From contig CAWDJZ010000016.1 of NCBI GenBank assembly GCA_963802765.1, forward strand, positions 109,633 to 173,632: 64,000 bases of DNA. The letters are read 5' to 3'. Made by a program: the position numbers and the translations under genes. Source of the DNA: Gaiellasilicea sp963802765. Lineage in GTDB: Bacteria > Actinomycetota > Thermoleophilia > Gaiellales > Gaiellaceae. Positions 1 to 8,470 of the stretch are shown piece by piece. Position 1 is the first letter of the stretch. Every line of letters begins with the position of its first letter. The notes beneath the pieces were generated by a model that was not told the DNA's origin, did not search any database, and saw nothing but the letters and a program-made list of their open reading frames with translations.

Positions 1-284
1 CGAACGCGCGCGCGGTGATGCAGGCCGACACGGTCGGCTGGGTGAAGTCGATCCACGAGACGCGCTACGGCGAGCTGCTCGGTGTCGTGATGGTCGGTCC
101 CCACGTGACCGATCTGATCGAGGCCGGCACGGTCGCGATCGACGCCGAGTCGACCGTCGAGACGGTCGCCGACGGGATGGCGGCGCACCCGACCCTGTCT
201 GAGGCGATCAAGGAAGCAGGGCTCGTCGCGCTCGGCCGGGCGATCCACCTGCCGAACAAGAAGCGCGCGCCCGCCCAGGCTTGA
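1..284 (+). CDS. lpdA: dihydrolipoyl dehydrogenase, C-terminal fragment
   Basis: Only the last ~94 residues are in the window; the gene begins upstream. The reading frame is open from base 3. The residues match the dimerisation domain of dihydrolipoamide dehydrogenase: a GFVK-like strand (VGWVKSI), the LLGVVMVGPHVTDLI strand-helix, and the AAHPTLSEAIKEA segment that carries the conserved His-Pro pair close to the FAD/disulfide of the partner subunit. This flavoenzyme reoxidises lipoyl groups in the E3 position of 2-oxoacid dehydrogenase complexes. The C-terminus ends in a basic tail (NKKRAPAQA). A Rho-independent terminator follows at 408-437. Mercuric reductase and other relatives share this fold, but the HPTLSE motif favours Lpd. 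Confidence 0.85.
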   Translation, partial: NARAVMQADTVGWVKSIHETRYGELLGVVMVGPHVTDLIEAGTVAIDAESTVETVADGMAAHPTLSEAIKEAGLVALGRAIHLPNKKRAPAQA

Positions 285-344
285 GTTCACCAGATCGCAA
301 CACGGTAACCGGCGCACCGCTCCGCGGGGACCGCTATCCTCGAT

Positions 345-445
345 TCGAGGACGTGCCCTCGTCCCCACATAGGGGCCGTGCCGCCCGCCGGCCCCGCCTT
401 TCTCCCAGAGCCGCCCCTTGCCGCAGAGGGGCGGCTCGTTTTAAT
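345..445 (+). ncRNA. possible small RNA ending in a Rho-independent terminator
   Basis: The gene-free stretch 285-595 holds a TATCCT box (about 331-336), then a GC-rich segment able to form several short hairpins (for example the ggggcc/ggcccc pair near 373-396), then a strong terminator hairpin with a T run. This is the layout of a ~100-nt transcript. It may equally be just the 3' UTR and terminator of lpdA. I recognise no known RNA family. Confidence 0.25.
408..442 (+). terminator. Rho-independent terminator
   Basis: An 11-bp stem (408-418 pairs with 427-437, arms gagccgcccct / aggggcggctc) with an 8-nt loop is followed by GTTTTAATT. It ends transcription from lpdA or from the putative small RNA. 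Confidence 0.75.
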
Positions 446-535
446 TAGCCGTCGCATGCCTTGGCATCCGCTTCCGCGGATGCCAAGGCGCGCAAATCCC
501 TGAAGGCCGCCGCTTTCGCGGCGGCACCTGGCGGC
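440..535 (-). repeat. dispersed repeat copy with two hairpins
   Basis: This stretch contains a perfect 13-bp inverted repeat (459-471 with 476-488, loop ttcc) and an 8-bp one (506-513 with 518-525). Read on the minus strand it contains ggccttcagggatttgcgcg followed by a GCATCCGC/GCGGATGC hairpin. The same order (gacgccttcagggatctcgc, then a GATCCGC/GCGGATC hairpin) occurs at 55890-55941, and a shorter version at 56221. I therefore read it as a dispersed repeat, not coding sequence. Confidence 0.55.
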
Positions 536-595
536 GCGCAGTCGTGGCGGGTCCGCTTCTCACTCCGACGCGCCTCCATTGCTAGCCTCCGGCGC

Positions 596-835
596 ATGAG
601 CATCTTCAACCGGCGATACGCGTTGCTCGGCTGGCTCACATGGGTCGGCGCGAAGACGATGATGAAACACAAGGCGAAGCAAGCGGTGCCGGGGACGGTC
701 GAGGGCACGAGACGGCCGAACAAGGGCGCGATCGCCGCTGGGCTCGCGGCGCTCGGCTGGGGCCATCTGGTTCTGGCGGCGGAAGGGCTCGCAGGACGAG
801 CTGCCGCCGGTGGCCGAGAGCTAGAAGGATCGTGA
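596..835 (+). CDS. small hypothetical protein
   Basis: A 79-residue protein starting MSIFNRRYALLGWLTW. It has an N-terminal hydrophobic segment (residues ~8-18), a basic middle (AKTMMKHKAKQAVPG), and a second hydrophobic stretch (AIAAGLAALGWGHLVLAAEG). It is probably membrane-associated, with up to two helices. The stop TGA overlaps the GTG of hisC, so the two are translationally coupled. I chose ATG 596 because longer versions would run through the hairpin repeat upstream. Function unknown. Confidence 0.55.
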   Translation: MSIFNRRYALLGWLTWVGAKTMMKHKAKQAVPGTVEGTRRPNKGAIAAGLAALGWGHLVLAAEGLAGRAAAGGRELEGS

Positions 836-1932
836 GCGTCATCCGTGCTGCGCTCGACGGCCTGACTCCGTACGAGCCGGGGAAGCCCGAAGAGGAGCTG
901 CAACGCGAGCTTGGGCTCGACCGGGTCGTCAAGCTCGCCTCGAACGAGGGCCCGTGGGCGCCGTTCCCCGCGGCCATCGAGGCTCTGGAACGAAGCGCGG
1001 CGCTGCTCAACCGCTACCCGGACGGCGGCGCGTTCCATCTCCGCAACGCTCTCGCCGAGCGGCACGGCGTCGACCCTGCGAACGTGATCACCGGCGCCGG
1101 GGCGGACGCCCTGATCGGCCATCTCTCGGTGGCGACGCTCGATCCCGGCGACGAGGTCGTCACGGGCTGGCCTTCGTTCGTCAGCTACGTGCTCGACGCG
1201 GTGAAGCTCGGCGCGGTGCCTCAGAAGGTGCCGCTCGTCGACGACCACTACGACCTTGATGCCCTGCTCGCCGCGATCGGCCCGCGGACGAAGCTCGTCT
1301 ACGTGGCGACGCCGAACAACCCCACGGGGACCTTGACGACCCGTACCGAGCTCGACGCGTACTTCGAACGCGTTCCCGAGCACGTCCTCACGGTGCTCGA
1401 CCAGGCCTACTTCGAGTACATCGAGCACTCGGACTATCCGGACGGGATCGACGAGTACGCGAAGGCGGGACGGCGCGTGCTCGTGCTGCGCACGTTCTCG
1501 AAGATCTACGGGCTCGCCGGCCTCCGGGTCGGCTACGCCGTGGGCCCGGTGGACGTGATCGAGGCGGTGGGGAAGACACGCCGCCCGTTCGACGTGAGCA
1601 CACAGGCCCAGGTGGCCGCGCTGGCGAGCCTCGACGCGCCGGACGAGCTCGCGCTCCGGCGCCGCCTCACACATGAGGGCCGGGCCACACTCGAGCTCAC
1701 GCTCCGGGAGCACGGCCTCGACCCCGCCGGGCCGGCCGTCGCCAACTTCCTCTTCGCCGAGGTCGGTGAGGACGCAAGGCCTCTGTTCGAGGCGCTCCTC
1801 CGCCAGGGCGCGATCGTGCGGCCGATGGGCGCCTTCGGTGCGCCCGGTGCGCTCAGGATCACGGTCGGCACACAGGACGAGAACGCGTTCTTCGCCGACG
1901 CGCTCGCGTCCGTGCTGGCCGCGACGCCTTAG
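832..1932 (+). CDS. hisC: histidinol-phosphate aminotransferase
   Basis: A 366-residue class I/II PLP aminotransferase that converts imidazole-acetol phosphate plus glutamate to L-histidinol phosphate. Visible signatures: KLASNEGPWAP near the N-terminus (SNEN-like substrate loop), TPNNPTG, the LDQAYFEY Asp-x-x-Tyr cofactor contact, and RTFSKIYGLAGLRVGY, in which Lys224 should form the Schiff base. The GTG start overlaps the stop of the preceding small gene and has an AAGGA box 5-6 nt upstream. Length fits the family (350-370). No other his genes are nearby, so an aromatic or other aminotransferase activity cannot be excluded. Confidence 0.85.
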   Translation: MSVIRAALDGLTPYEPGKPEEELQRELGLDRVVKLASNEGPWAPFPAAIEALERSAALLNRYPDGGAFHLRNALAERHGVDPANVITGAGADALIGHLSVATLDPGDEVVTGWPSFVSYVLDAVKLGAVPQKVPLVDDHYDLDALLAAIGPRTKLVYVATPNNPTGTLTTRTELDAYFERVPEHVLTVLDQAYFEYIEHSDYPDGIDEYAKAGRRVLVLRTFSKIYGLAGLRVGYAVGPVDVIEAVGKTRRPFDVSTQAQVAALASLDAPDELALRRRLTHEGRATLELTLREHGLDPAGPAVANFLFAEVGEDARPLFEALLRQGAIVRPMGAFGAPGALRITVGTQDENAFFADALASVLAATP

Positions 1933-2012
1933 CAGGAGCCTGGCGCAAAGCGTCAAATTCCTCGGGTATCCTGGCACCGCCGCGGGGTGCCTTGCACGCC
2001 CGCGTCTTGCGT

Positions 2013-3965
2013 ATGCGGACGACACTTAAGAGAGGGATCGGCCGCGGCGCGGCCGCCGATGGCAATGGACGTCCCGTCCTGCCGCCTGGCGCGCTTTCTC
2101 CGATCACCATTTACCACCAGCCGCCGCCCCCGAGGCGCTCACGCTGGGCGACCTTCCGCACCGTGCTGGGCTGGATGGTCGTTGCGCTCCTCGTCGCAGC
2201 CGGCTCGGCCGCCGGCGGCGCCTACCTCTGGTTCCACCAGAGCGTCGCAGCGGTCGTGGCGTCGACGCCCGAGGTCAAGGTCGCGGCGAAGCGGCTCGAC
2301 ATCGCGCTTCCGGGCAAGCCCGCCACCGCGCTCGTGATCGGCTACGACAAGCGTGCCGGCGAGCTCAACAAGGGCATGCAGCCCCGCTCCGACACGATCA
2401 TGCTCGTGCGGGCCGATCCGGAGACCAAGTCGGTCTCGATGCTCTCCTTCCCGCGCGACCTCTTCGTCGAGATCCACTGTCCGGGGAAGGCGACTTTCAG
2501 CGCCCGCATCAACGGCGCCTACGCCGAGTGCGGCACCAAGGGAACGCTGGAGACGGTGCGGAAGCTGACGGGGCTGCCGATCAACTACCTGATCACGGTC
2601 AACTTCCGCGGCTTCCGACAGCTCGTCGACGCGGTCGGAGGCATCTGGATGGACGTCGACCGGCGCTACTTCAACGATCGCGGCGGCGACTTCGGCTACG
2701 CGACGATCAACCTCTTCCCTGGGTACCAGAAGCTGGGCGGCTATCAGGCACTCGACTACGTCCGCTACCGCCACACCGACTCCGACCTCTACCGCCTGGC
2801 GCGCCAGCAGCTCTTCGTGCACGCGTTCAAGAACCAGATCAAGGCGAACACGGGCCCGCTCGACCTGCCCAGGGTGGTGAAGACGATCACGGAGAACGTC
2901 GAGGTCGGCCAGGGCGGCAACAAGGAGCTCGACCTGAAGACGGTCTACCGGTACGCGCTCTTCGCCTACTCGCTCCCGCCGGGCAACTTCTTCCAGTCGA
3001 AGCTGGAGGGTCTGGAGGAGACGGCGAGCTTCGACATCCTCGCGCCCGAGGAGAACATCCGGAAGGCGGTGCAGGAGTTCACGAGCCCGGACGTGGAGTC
3101 GCCGCAGAAGGCGACCCGGGTCGCCCTGAACGAGAAGCCGAAGCGCACCGCCGCACGTGCCCCGGCGGCGCGCGAGACCACGATCACGGTGCTCAACGGC
3201 AACGGGGTGACCGGCTCCGCCGGAACCGCCGGCTACCTGCTCTCGCAACGCAGCTACGCGATGGTCTACCCCCCCGACGGCAAGAACGCGAACGCGCCCA
3301 ACTGGGAGTACTTCAAGACGCGGATCCACTACGACGAGGCGCAGCCCGGAGCCGTCGCGGCGGCGAAGAAGGTCGCGACCCTGTTCGGCACCGAGGACGT
3401 GCAGCCGCTCACGCCCAAGATCGCGGCCCTCTCGAACGGCTCGATGCTCACCGTGATCGTCGGGCAGACCTTCCACGGCACGCTCGCCGAGGCGCCGGTC
3501 GACAAGACGCCGCAGCGGCAAGCGCCGAACGTCGCGCCCGGCGCCGACGCCTCGCTCGCTCTGTTGCGCGAGCGCGCGTCCAAGGTCCCGTTCAAGGTGA
3601 TGGTGCCGACCGTGATCGAGCGCTCGTCGTGGATCGATCGCGAGCGGCCGGTCCGGATGTATCGCGTCGACCCGGACCGCAAGCACAAGACGATCCGGCT
3701 CACCTATCGCACCGGCGCCAGCGAGTACTGGGGCGTCCAGATGACCGACTGGGAGGACGCGCCCGTCCTCTCGGAGCGGAACTTCACCCGCACGATCGGC
3801 GGCCGACTCTACGAGCTCCACTACAACGGGCCGAAGCTGCACATGGTCGTGCTGCGCCAGGACGGCGCGAGCTACTGGGTCGTGAACTCGCTGCTCGACT
3901 CGCTCTCGAACGAGACGATGATCGCGATCGCCAAGGGTCTCAGGCCGATCGAAAAGCTGAAGTAG
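2013..3965 (+). CDS. LytR-CpsA-Psr (LCP) family cell-wall glycopolymer transferase
   Basis: A ~650-residue protein with a cytoplasmic Pro-rich N-terminus, one membrane helix (GWMVVALLVAAGSAAGGAYL, residues ~55-75) and an extracellular LCP domain. LCP signatures: LVIGYDKR, RSDTIMLVRADPETKSVSML, SFPRDLFVEI with the conserved Arg-Asp, and DYVRYRHTDSDLYRLARQQ. LCP enzymes attach polyprenyl-linked glycopolymers to peptidoglycan. The second half carries a LytR_C-type domain (ITVLNGNGVTGSAGTAGYLL) and a further unrecognised C-terminal domain. ATG 2013 was chosen; TTG 1992 is in frame upstream. The next gene makes UDP-glucuronate, fitting an envelope polysaccharide context. Confidence 0.88.
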   Translation: MRTTLKRGIGRGAAADGNGRPVLPPGALSPITIYHQPPPPRRSRWATFRTVLGWMVVALLVAAGSAAGGAYLWFHQSVAAVVASTPEVKVAAKRLDIALPGKPATALVIGYDKRAGELNKGMQPRSDTIMLVRADPETKSVSMLSFPRDLFVEIHCPGKATFSARINGAYAECGTKGTLETVRKLTGLPINYLITVNFRGFRQLVDAVGGIWMDVDRRYFNDRGGDFGYATINLFPGYQKLGGYQALDYVRYRHTDSDLYRLARQQLFVHAFKNQIKANTGPLDLPRVVKTITENVEVGQGGNKELDLKTVYRYALFAYSLPPGNFFQSKLEGLEETASFDILAPEENIRKAVQEFTSPDVESPQKATRVALNEKPKRTAARAPAARETTITVLNGNGVTGSAGTAGYLLSQRSYAMVYPPDGKNANAPNWEYFKTRIHYDEAQPGAVAAAKKVATLFGTEDVQPLTPKIAALSNGSMLTVIVGQTFHGTLAEAPVDKTPQRQAPNVAPGADASLALLRERASKVPFKVMVPTVIERSSWIDRERPVRMYRVDPDRKHKTIRLTYRTGASEYWGVQMTDWEDAPVLSERNFTRTIGGRLYELHYNGPKLHMVVLRQDGASYWVVNSLLDSLSNETMIAIAKGLRPIEKLK

Positions 3966-3966
3966 G

Positions 3967-3972
3967 TACGTT
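3967..3972 (+). promoter_or_regulatory. -10 box of a leaderless ugd transcript
   Basis: TACGTT lies directly after the LCP stop codon and 6 nt before the GTG start of ugd, so the transcript would start at or next to the start codon. No Shine-Dalgarno sequence is visible. Confidence 0.5.
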
Positions 3973-3978
3973 CGGGCG

Positions 3979-5259
3979 GTGTCCAGGGTCGCTGTCTTCG
4001 GCGCCGGCTACGTCGGCCTCGTCACCGGCGCGTGCTTCGCGGAGCTCGGGCACGACGTCGTCGTCCGAGACGTCGTCCCCGACCGGATCGAGCGCCTGCG
4101 CGCCGGCGAGGTGCCGATCTTCGAGCCCGGGCTCGACGAGCTCCTGAAGCGGAACGCCGAGCGGCTCACCTTCACTCTCGACGTCGCCGACGCCGTCGAC
4201 GGTGCCGAGTTTCTCTACGTCGCGGTCGGCACGCCGCCCACGTACTCCGGCGACGCCGATCTCTCGGCGGTCTGGACCGTTGTCGACGAGCTCGACGGTC
4301 TCGACCGCCGCGCGGTGCTCGTGATGAAGAGCACCGTCCCGGTCGGGACGGGCGCGAAGGTGCGCCACCGCCTCGACCAGCGCGGCCTCGACCGGATCGG
4401 CTACGTCTCCAATCCCGAGTTCACCGCGGAGGGCAGCGCGATCCGCGACTTCCAGCAGCCCGACCGGATCGTGATCGGCTCCTTCGAGGACGAGGACGGA
4501 AGCGCGGTCGAGGAGCTCCACCGGGGCATCGACGGCCCGGTCGTCCGCTGCGACGTCGCCTCGGCCGAGATGATCAAGCTGGCCGCGAACGCCGCGCTGA
4601 TGACGCGAATCAGCTTCATCAACGAGATCGCGAACGTTTGCGAGGCGACCGGGGCGGACGTCGTCCGCGTCGCCGAGGGCGTTGGGCTCGACAAGCGCAT
4701 CGGCGCGAGCTTCCTGCGCGCCGGCATCGGCTACGGCGGGAGCTGCTTCCCCAAGGACTCACTGGCGCTCAAGCAGCTCGCGGCCAACTCCGGCTACCAC
4801 TTTCAGCTCCTGAACGCGGTGATCGAGGTCAACGAGCTCCAGAAGCGGCGTGTGATCGGCAAGCTGCAGCAGCACCTGGGCGGACTGCGCGGGAAGACGG
4901 TCGCGCTGCTCGGGCTGGCGTTCAAGCCGAACACCGACGATGTGCGCGAGGCGCCGAGCCTCGTGCTCGCCGGCCGGCTCGTTGCCGAGGGAGCGGAGGT
5001 GCGGGCCTGGGACCCCGTTGCCGACGGTGCCGCGGTCCTGCCGCACGCGACCATCTGCGACGATCCGCTCGAGGCCCTCGACGGCGCCGACGCGGCCGTG
5101 ATCGTCACCGAGTGGGCGCAGCTCGCCCAGCTCGACTGGATCGAGGCGAGGGAGCGGATGCGCAACCCGCTCGTGATCGACGGCCGCAACATGCTCGATC
5201 CGGACGAGCTGCGCGGGGCCGGCTTCACGTACGAGGGCATCGGGCGCGCGGCGGCGTGA
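3979..5259 (+). CDS. ugd: UDP-glucose 6-dehydrogenase
   Basis: A 426-residue NAD-dependent enzyme that oxidises UDP-glucose twice to UDP-glucuronate. The N-terminus is a Rossmann fold (VAVFGAGYVGLVTGACFAE). Other signatures: VGTPP, MKSTVPVGTG, NPEFTAEGSAI, the central helix with KLAANAALMTRISFINEI, and GYGGSCFPKD with catalytic Cys256. The C-terminal half holds the UDP-binding domain (LLGLAFKPNTDDVREAPS). The neighbouring LCP protein and sugar nucleotidyltransferases suggest the product feeds an exported polysaccharide. Its last bases overlap the start of the next gene (GTGA). Confidence 0.93.
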   Translation: MSRVAVFGAGYVGLVTGACFAELGHDVVVRDVVPDRIERLRAGEVPIFEPGLDELLKRNAERLTFTLDVADAVDGAEFLYVAVGTPPTYSGDADLSAVWTVVDELDGLDRRAVLVMKSTVPVGTGAKVRHRLDQRGLDRIGYVSNPEFTAEGSAIRDFQQPDRIVIGSFEDEDGSAVEELHRGIDGPVVRCDVASAEMIKLAANAALMTRISFINEIANVCEATGADVVRVAEGVGLDKRIGASFLRAGIGYGGSCFPKDSLALKQLAANSGYHFQLLNAVIEVNELQKRRVIGKLQQHLGGLRGKTVALLGLAFKPNTDDVREAPSLVLAGRLVAEGAEVRAWDPVADGAAVLPHATICDDPLEALDGADAAVIVTEWAQLAQLDWIEARERMRNPLVIDGRNMLDPDELRGAGFTYEGIGRAAA

Positions 5260-6371
5260 GCCTCCCCGCGGTGATCCTCGTCGGGGGGCTCGGCACACGG
5301 CTGCGCCCGCTCACCGACCGGACGCGCAAGGACATGCTGCCGCTCGTCGACCGGCCGCAGCTCGCCTACACCTTCGAGCATCTGCGCCGCTACGGCGTCA
5401 CGCGCGCGATCGTCTCGTGCGGGTACCTCCCGACCCAGATCCAGCAGCATTTCGGCGACCGCTACGGCGACCTGCGGCTCGAATACAAGGTCGAGGAGGA
5501 GCCGCTCGGCACCGGCGGCGCGATCCGCTTCGCCGCGGAGGGGATCGACGAGGCTTTCTTCGCGCTCAACGGCGACTCGCTGCGCGAGACCGACCTCGAC
5601 GCGCTTCTCTCGTTCCACCGCGAGCGCGAGACGCGGGCGACCATCCTGCTCACGCCCGTCGAGGACCCGACGCGCTACGGCCTGGTGCGCGTGAACGGCG
5701 ACGGCCGGGTGCTCAGCTTCCTGGAGAAGCCGCGGCCGGAGGAGATCGATACGAACCTGATCAACGCAGGCATGTACGTCCTCGAACCGGACGTACTCGA
5801 CCTCGTCCCGCCCGGCCGCGCGGTCTCGATCGAGCGCGAGGTCTTTCCCCGGCTGGTCGAGAAGCAGGCGGTCCACGGCATCGCGTTACCCGGCTACTGG
5901 CTCGACGTCGGCACGCCCGACGCGTACTTGCAGGCCCATCGGGACGTCCTGGAGCGGAACTTCAGGACCGAGCTGGGTGACGAGCTCGGCTCCGACTACA
6001 CCCTCGTGGCGCGCGGCGCCGAGGTCAGCCCGGACGCCCGGCTCGTCCCTCCCGTCTACGTGGGCGCGGGGGCGGCTGTCGGCGCGGGCGCGCGCATCGG
6101 CAGCCTCGCGGTGATCGGAGCAGGCGCCCGGGTCGGCGAGGGCGCCACCGTCGAGTCGGCGGTCGTCGGTGCGGGAGCGGTCGTGGGTGCGCACACGGAC
6201 GTTCTCGGGTCGATCCTCGGCGAGCGCGCCGAGGTCGGCGCGGAATGCGCCGTGCGCGGCCTTTCGGTGGTGGGGCCTGGCGCGAAGGTCGGCGACGGGA
6301 ATATGCTCGACCACGGAATGCGAATCGCAGCCGACGAGACGATCGCCGCGGGCGCAATCTCCTTCTCGTGA
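5256..6371 (+). CDS. sugar-1-phosphate nucleotidyltransferase with hexapeptide-repeat domain
   Basis: A 371-residue protein. Residues 1-240 are a GT-A nucleotidyltransferase (AVILVGGLGTRLRPLTDRT, Lys in RKDMLPL, EEPLGTGGAI, ALNGDSL, FLEKPRPEEI). The C-terminal third is a left-handed beta-helix with repeated G-A-x-V/I hexapeptides (GAGARIGSLAVIGAGARVGEG). This is the layout of the mannose-1-phosphate guanylyltransferase/glucose-1-phosphate thymidylyltransferase group. The following gene is a mannose-6-phosphate-isomerase-like cupin, so GDP-mannose synthesis is the likeliest role. The GTG start overlaps the ugd stop. Confidence 0.82.
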   Translation: MSLPAVILVGGLGTRLRPLTDRTRKDMLPLVDRPQLAYTFEHLRRYGVTRAIVSCGYLPTQIQQHFGDRYGDLRLEYKVEEEPLGTGGAIRFAAEGIDEAFFALNGDSLRETDLDALLSFHRERETRATILLTPVEDPTRYGLVRVNGDGRVLSFLEKPRPEEIDTNLINAGMYVLEPDVLDLVPPGRAVSIEREVFPRLVEKQAVHGIALPGYWLDVGTPDAYLQAHRDVLERNFRTELGDELGSDYTLVARGAEVSPDARLVPPVYVGAGAAVGAGARIGSLAVIGAGARVGEGATVESAVVGAGAVVGAHTDVLGSILGERAEVGAECAVRGLSVVGPGAKVGDGNMLDHGMRIAADETIAAGAISFS

Positions 6372-6781
6372 ACGGCATCGATTCCCCGAACGTGAACTCC
6401 CTCGACCGCTGGGCCTTCGAAGTGCGCAAGGTCGAGAAGCCGTGGGGGCACGAGCTCATCTGGGCGCTCTCCGACGCGTACTGCGGCAAGGTCCTGTTCG
6501 TGAAGGCGGGCTGCGCGCTCAGCCTCCAGTTCCACAACGAGAAAGACGAGTCGTGGCTCGTCCAGTCCGGCCGGGCGAAGCTCGAGCTCGGCGAGGCAGG
6601 ACAACGTGTGCTGAACGAGGAGGTGATCGGCGCCGGCGCAGCGTTCAGGTACCGCCCCGGCACCGTGCACCGGGTGACGGCGCTCGAGGATACGACCATC
6701 CTGGAGGTGTCGACCCCGGAGATCGACGACGTCGTCCGCCTCGAGGATCTGTACGGGCGCGAGGGCACCTCGGACGCCTAG
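6368..6781 (+). CDS. cupin protein, mannose-6-phosphate isomerase type II-like
   Basis: A 137-residue single-cupin protein. It has the type II phosphomannose isomerase features: VRKVEKPWGHELIW, a metal-site region LSLQFHNEKDESWLVQSGRA and the second motif YRPGTVHRVTALEDTTILEVSTP. In many bacteria this module is fused to a GDP-mannose pyrophosphorylase; here the two are adjacent, separate genes with a GTGA overlap. Likely activity: interconversion of fructose-6-P and mannose-6-P or a related sugar phosphate step; substrate not proven. Confidence 0.72.
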   Translation: MNGIDSPNVNSLDRWAFEVRKVEKPWGHELIWALSDAYCGKVLFVKAGCALSLQFHNEKDESWLVQSGRAKLELGEAGQRVLNEEVIGAGAAFRYRPGTVHRVTALEDTTILEVSTPEIDDVVRLEDLYGREGTSDA

Positions 6782-6813
6782 AACTCTGACACAGCTCTGA
6801 TAAGGTTGTGGGC

Positions 6814-7158
6814 GTGAAGGCGCTCACCGTCGGCGAGGCCGCCATCCAGACCGGCTGGTCGGCTCGCATGCTCCGCTATCTCGAGGCCACCGGCCTCGTC
6901 GTGCCGGAGCGCAAGCCGTCTGGCTACCGGCTCTACGGGCTCCGCGAGCTGAACCAGCTTCGCTCCCTCCGCGACCTGCGCGAGCGGCATCACGTCGAGC
7001 TCGGCGAGCTCGCGTTCGCGGCGCGGCTCCGGCACGAGCCGGGGCTGCGCGCCGCGGTCGAGACGTGGCTGCACGGGGCGGCCCCGTCCGCGGACTGGGT
7101 CGACTGGGAGCAGCGCAAGCACGAGCGGCTGCTCGCCGCCGAGCAGAAGGTCGCCTGA
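6814..7158 (+). CDS. MerR-like transcriptional regulator
   Basis: A 114-residue protein with a winged-helix MerR domain: LTVGEAAIQTGWSARMLRYLEATGLVVPERKPSGYRLY fits the usual HTH plus wing (shown here split over residues ~3-45), followed by ELNQLRSLRDLRERH. GTG 6814 is preferred over GTG 6808 because TAAGGT (6801-6806) lies 7 nt upstream, a leaderless arrangement. It sits directly upstream of ahcY on the same strand and may regulate the methyl cycle; this is inference. The C-terminus is short, without a recognisable ligand domain. Confidence 0.72.
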   Translation: MKALTVGEAAIQTGWSARMLRYLEATGLVVPERKPSGYRLYGLRELNQLRSLRDLRERHHVELGELAFAARLRHEPGLRAAVETWLHGAAPSADWVDWEQRKHERLLAAEQKVA

Positions 7159-7168
7159 GGACTCCGCC

Positions 7169-7174
7169 TACACT
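7169..7174 (+). promoter_or_regulatory. probable -10 box for ahcY
   Basis: TACACT lies between the MerR-like gene and ahcY, giving a ~20-nt leader that contains the GAGAGG ribosome binding site. Confidence 0.4.
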
Positions 7175-7201
7175 GGCCAGCGAACGAGACGAGAGGAACA
7201 A

Positions 7202-8470
7202 ATGGCTACGACCAAGCGATACGACGTGAAGGACCTGGCGCTCGCCTCCGACGGCGTGCGCAGGATCGAGTGGGCCGACCGGCAGATGCCGGTGCTGTCC
7301 GCGATCCGCGAGCGGTTCGAGAGCGAACAGCCGCTGGCGGGCTACCGGGTCGCCGCGTGCCTGCACGTGACGACCGAGACCGCGAACCTGATGCGGACGC
7401 TCCAGGCGGGCGGCGCGGACGTCGTCGTCTGCGCATCCAATCCGCTCTCGACGCAGGACGACGTGGCCGCGGCGCTCGTCGACGAATACGGGATCTCGAC
7501 CTTCGCGATCAAGGGCGAGGACAACGACTCCTACTACCAGCACATCGAGGCCGCGGTCGACCACAAGCCGCACATCACGATGGACGACGGCGCCGACGTG
7601 ATCGGCGTCCTCCACAGCGCCCGGCGCGAGCAGCTCGGCGACGTGATCGCGGGCACCGAGGAGACGACCACCGGCGTGATCCGCCTGAAGGCGCTCGAGC
7701 GTGACGGAAAGCTCGGCTTTCCCGTCGTCGCGGTCAACGAGGCGAAGACGAAGCACCTCTTCGACAACCGCTACGGGACGGGCCAGTCGACGATCGACGG
7801 CGTCATCCGCGCCACGAACGTGCTCCTCGCCGGCCGGACGCTCGTCGTCGCCGGCTATGGCTGGTGCGGCCGGGGCGTGGCGATGCGGGCCAAGGGCATG
7901 GGCGCCCACGTCGTGGTTACCGAGGTCGATCCGATGAAGGCGATCGAGGCTGTCATGGACGGCTTCATGGTCATGCCGATGGAGAAGGCGGCCGAGATCG
8001 GCGACATCTTCATCACCGCGACCGGCGACAAGAACGTGATCGCCAAGGCGCACATGGAGAAAATGCGCAGCGGCGCGATCATGGCCAACACCGGTCACTT
8101 CAACGTCGAGATCGAGCTGCCGGCCCTACGCGCCCTCGCGACGGAGACGCGGCCGGCGCGCGAGTTCGTCGAGGAGTTCACCCTCGCGGACGGCCGCCGC
8201 CTCTATCTGATCGCGGACGGCCGCCTGGTCAACCTCGCCGCCGCCGAGGGCCATCCTGCCCAGGTGATGGACATGTCCTTCGCAAACCAAGCCCTCTCAG
8301 CCGAGTACATCGTCCAGAACGCCGCCTCGCTCGAGAAGAAGGTCTACGTGGTGCCGGAGGAGATCGACAACGAGATCGCGCGGCTCAAGCTCGCGACGAT
8401 GGGCGTCGAGATCGACCAGCTCACGGCGGAGCAGGCGAAGTACCTCGCCTCGTGGGACGAGGGGACCTAG
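7202..8470 (+). CDS. ahcY: adenosylhomocysteinase
   Basis: A 422-residue NAD-dependent S-adenosyl-L-homocysteine hydrolase, which splits the product of SAM-dependent methylation into adenosine and homocysteine. Signatures: ACLHVTTETANLMRTLQAGG, CASNPLSTQDDVAAAL, EETTTGVIRL, NEAKTKHLFDNRYGTGQS (catalytic Lys/Asp), and the NAD site VVAGYGWCGRGVAMRAKG. ATG 7202 has GAGAGG upstream. The length matches the family. The mtnA homologue begins inside its last 19 bases, linking the SAM cycle to methionine salvage. Confidence 0.95.
   Translation: MATTKRYDVKDLALASDGVRRIEWADRQMPVLSAIRERFESEQPLAGYRVAACLHVTTETANLMRTLQAGGADVVVCASNPLSTQDDVAAALVDEYGISTFAIKGEDNDSYYQHIEAAVDHKPHITMDDGADVIGVLHSARREQLGDVIAGTEETTTGVIRLKALERDGKLGFPVVAVNEAKTKHLFDNRYGTGQSTIDGVIRATNVLLAGRTLVVAGYGWCGRGVAMRAKGMGAHVVVTEVDPMKAIEAVMDGFMVMPMEKAAEIGDIFITATGDKNVIAKAHMEKMRSGAIMANTGHFNVEIELPALRALATETRPAREFVEEFTLADGRRLYLIADGRLVNLAAAEGHPAQVMDMSFANQALSAEYIVQNAASLEKKVYVVPEEIDNEIARLKLATMGVEIDQLTAEQAKYLASWDEGT

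Noticed and set aside
445..2025. Long open frame on the minus strand (526 codons)
   Set aside because: It is the shadow of hisC on the other strand; high GC content keeps it open. Its composition is Arg-rich and it matches no family.
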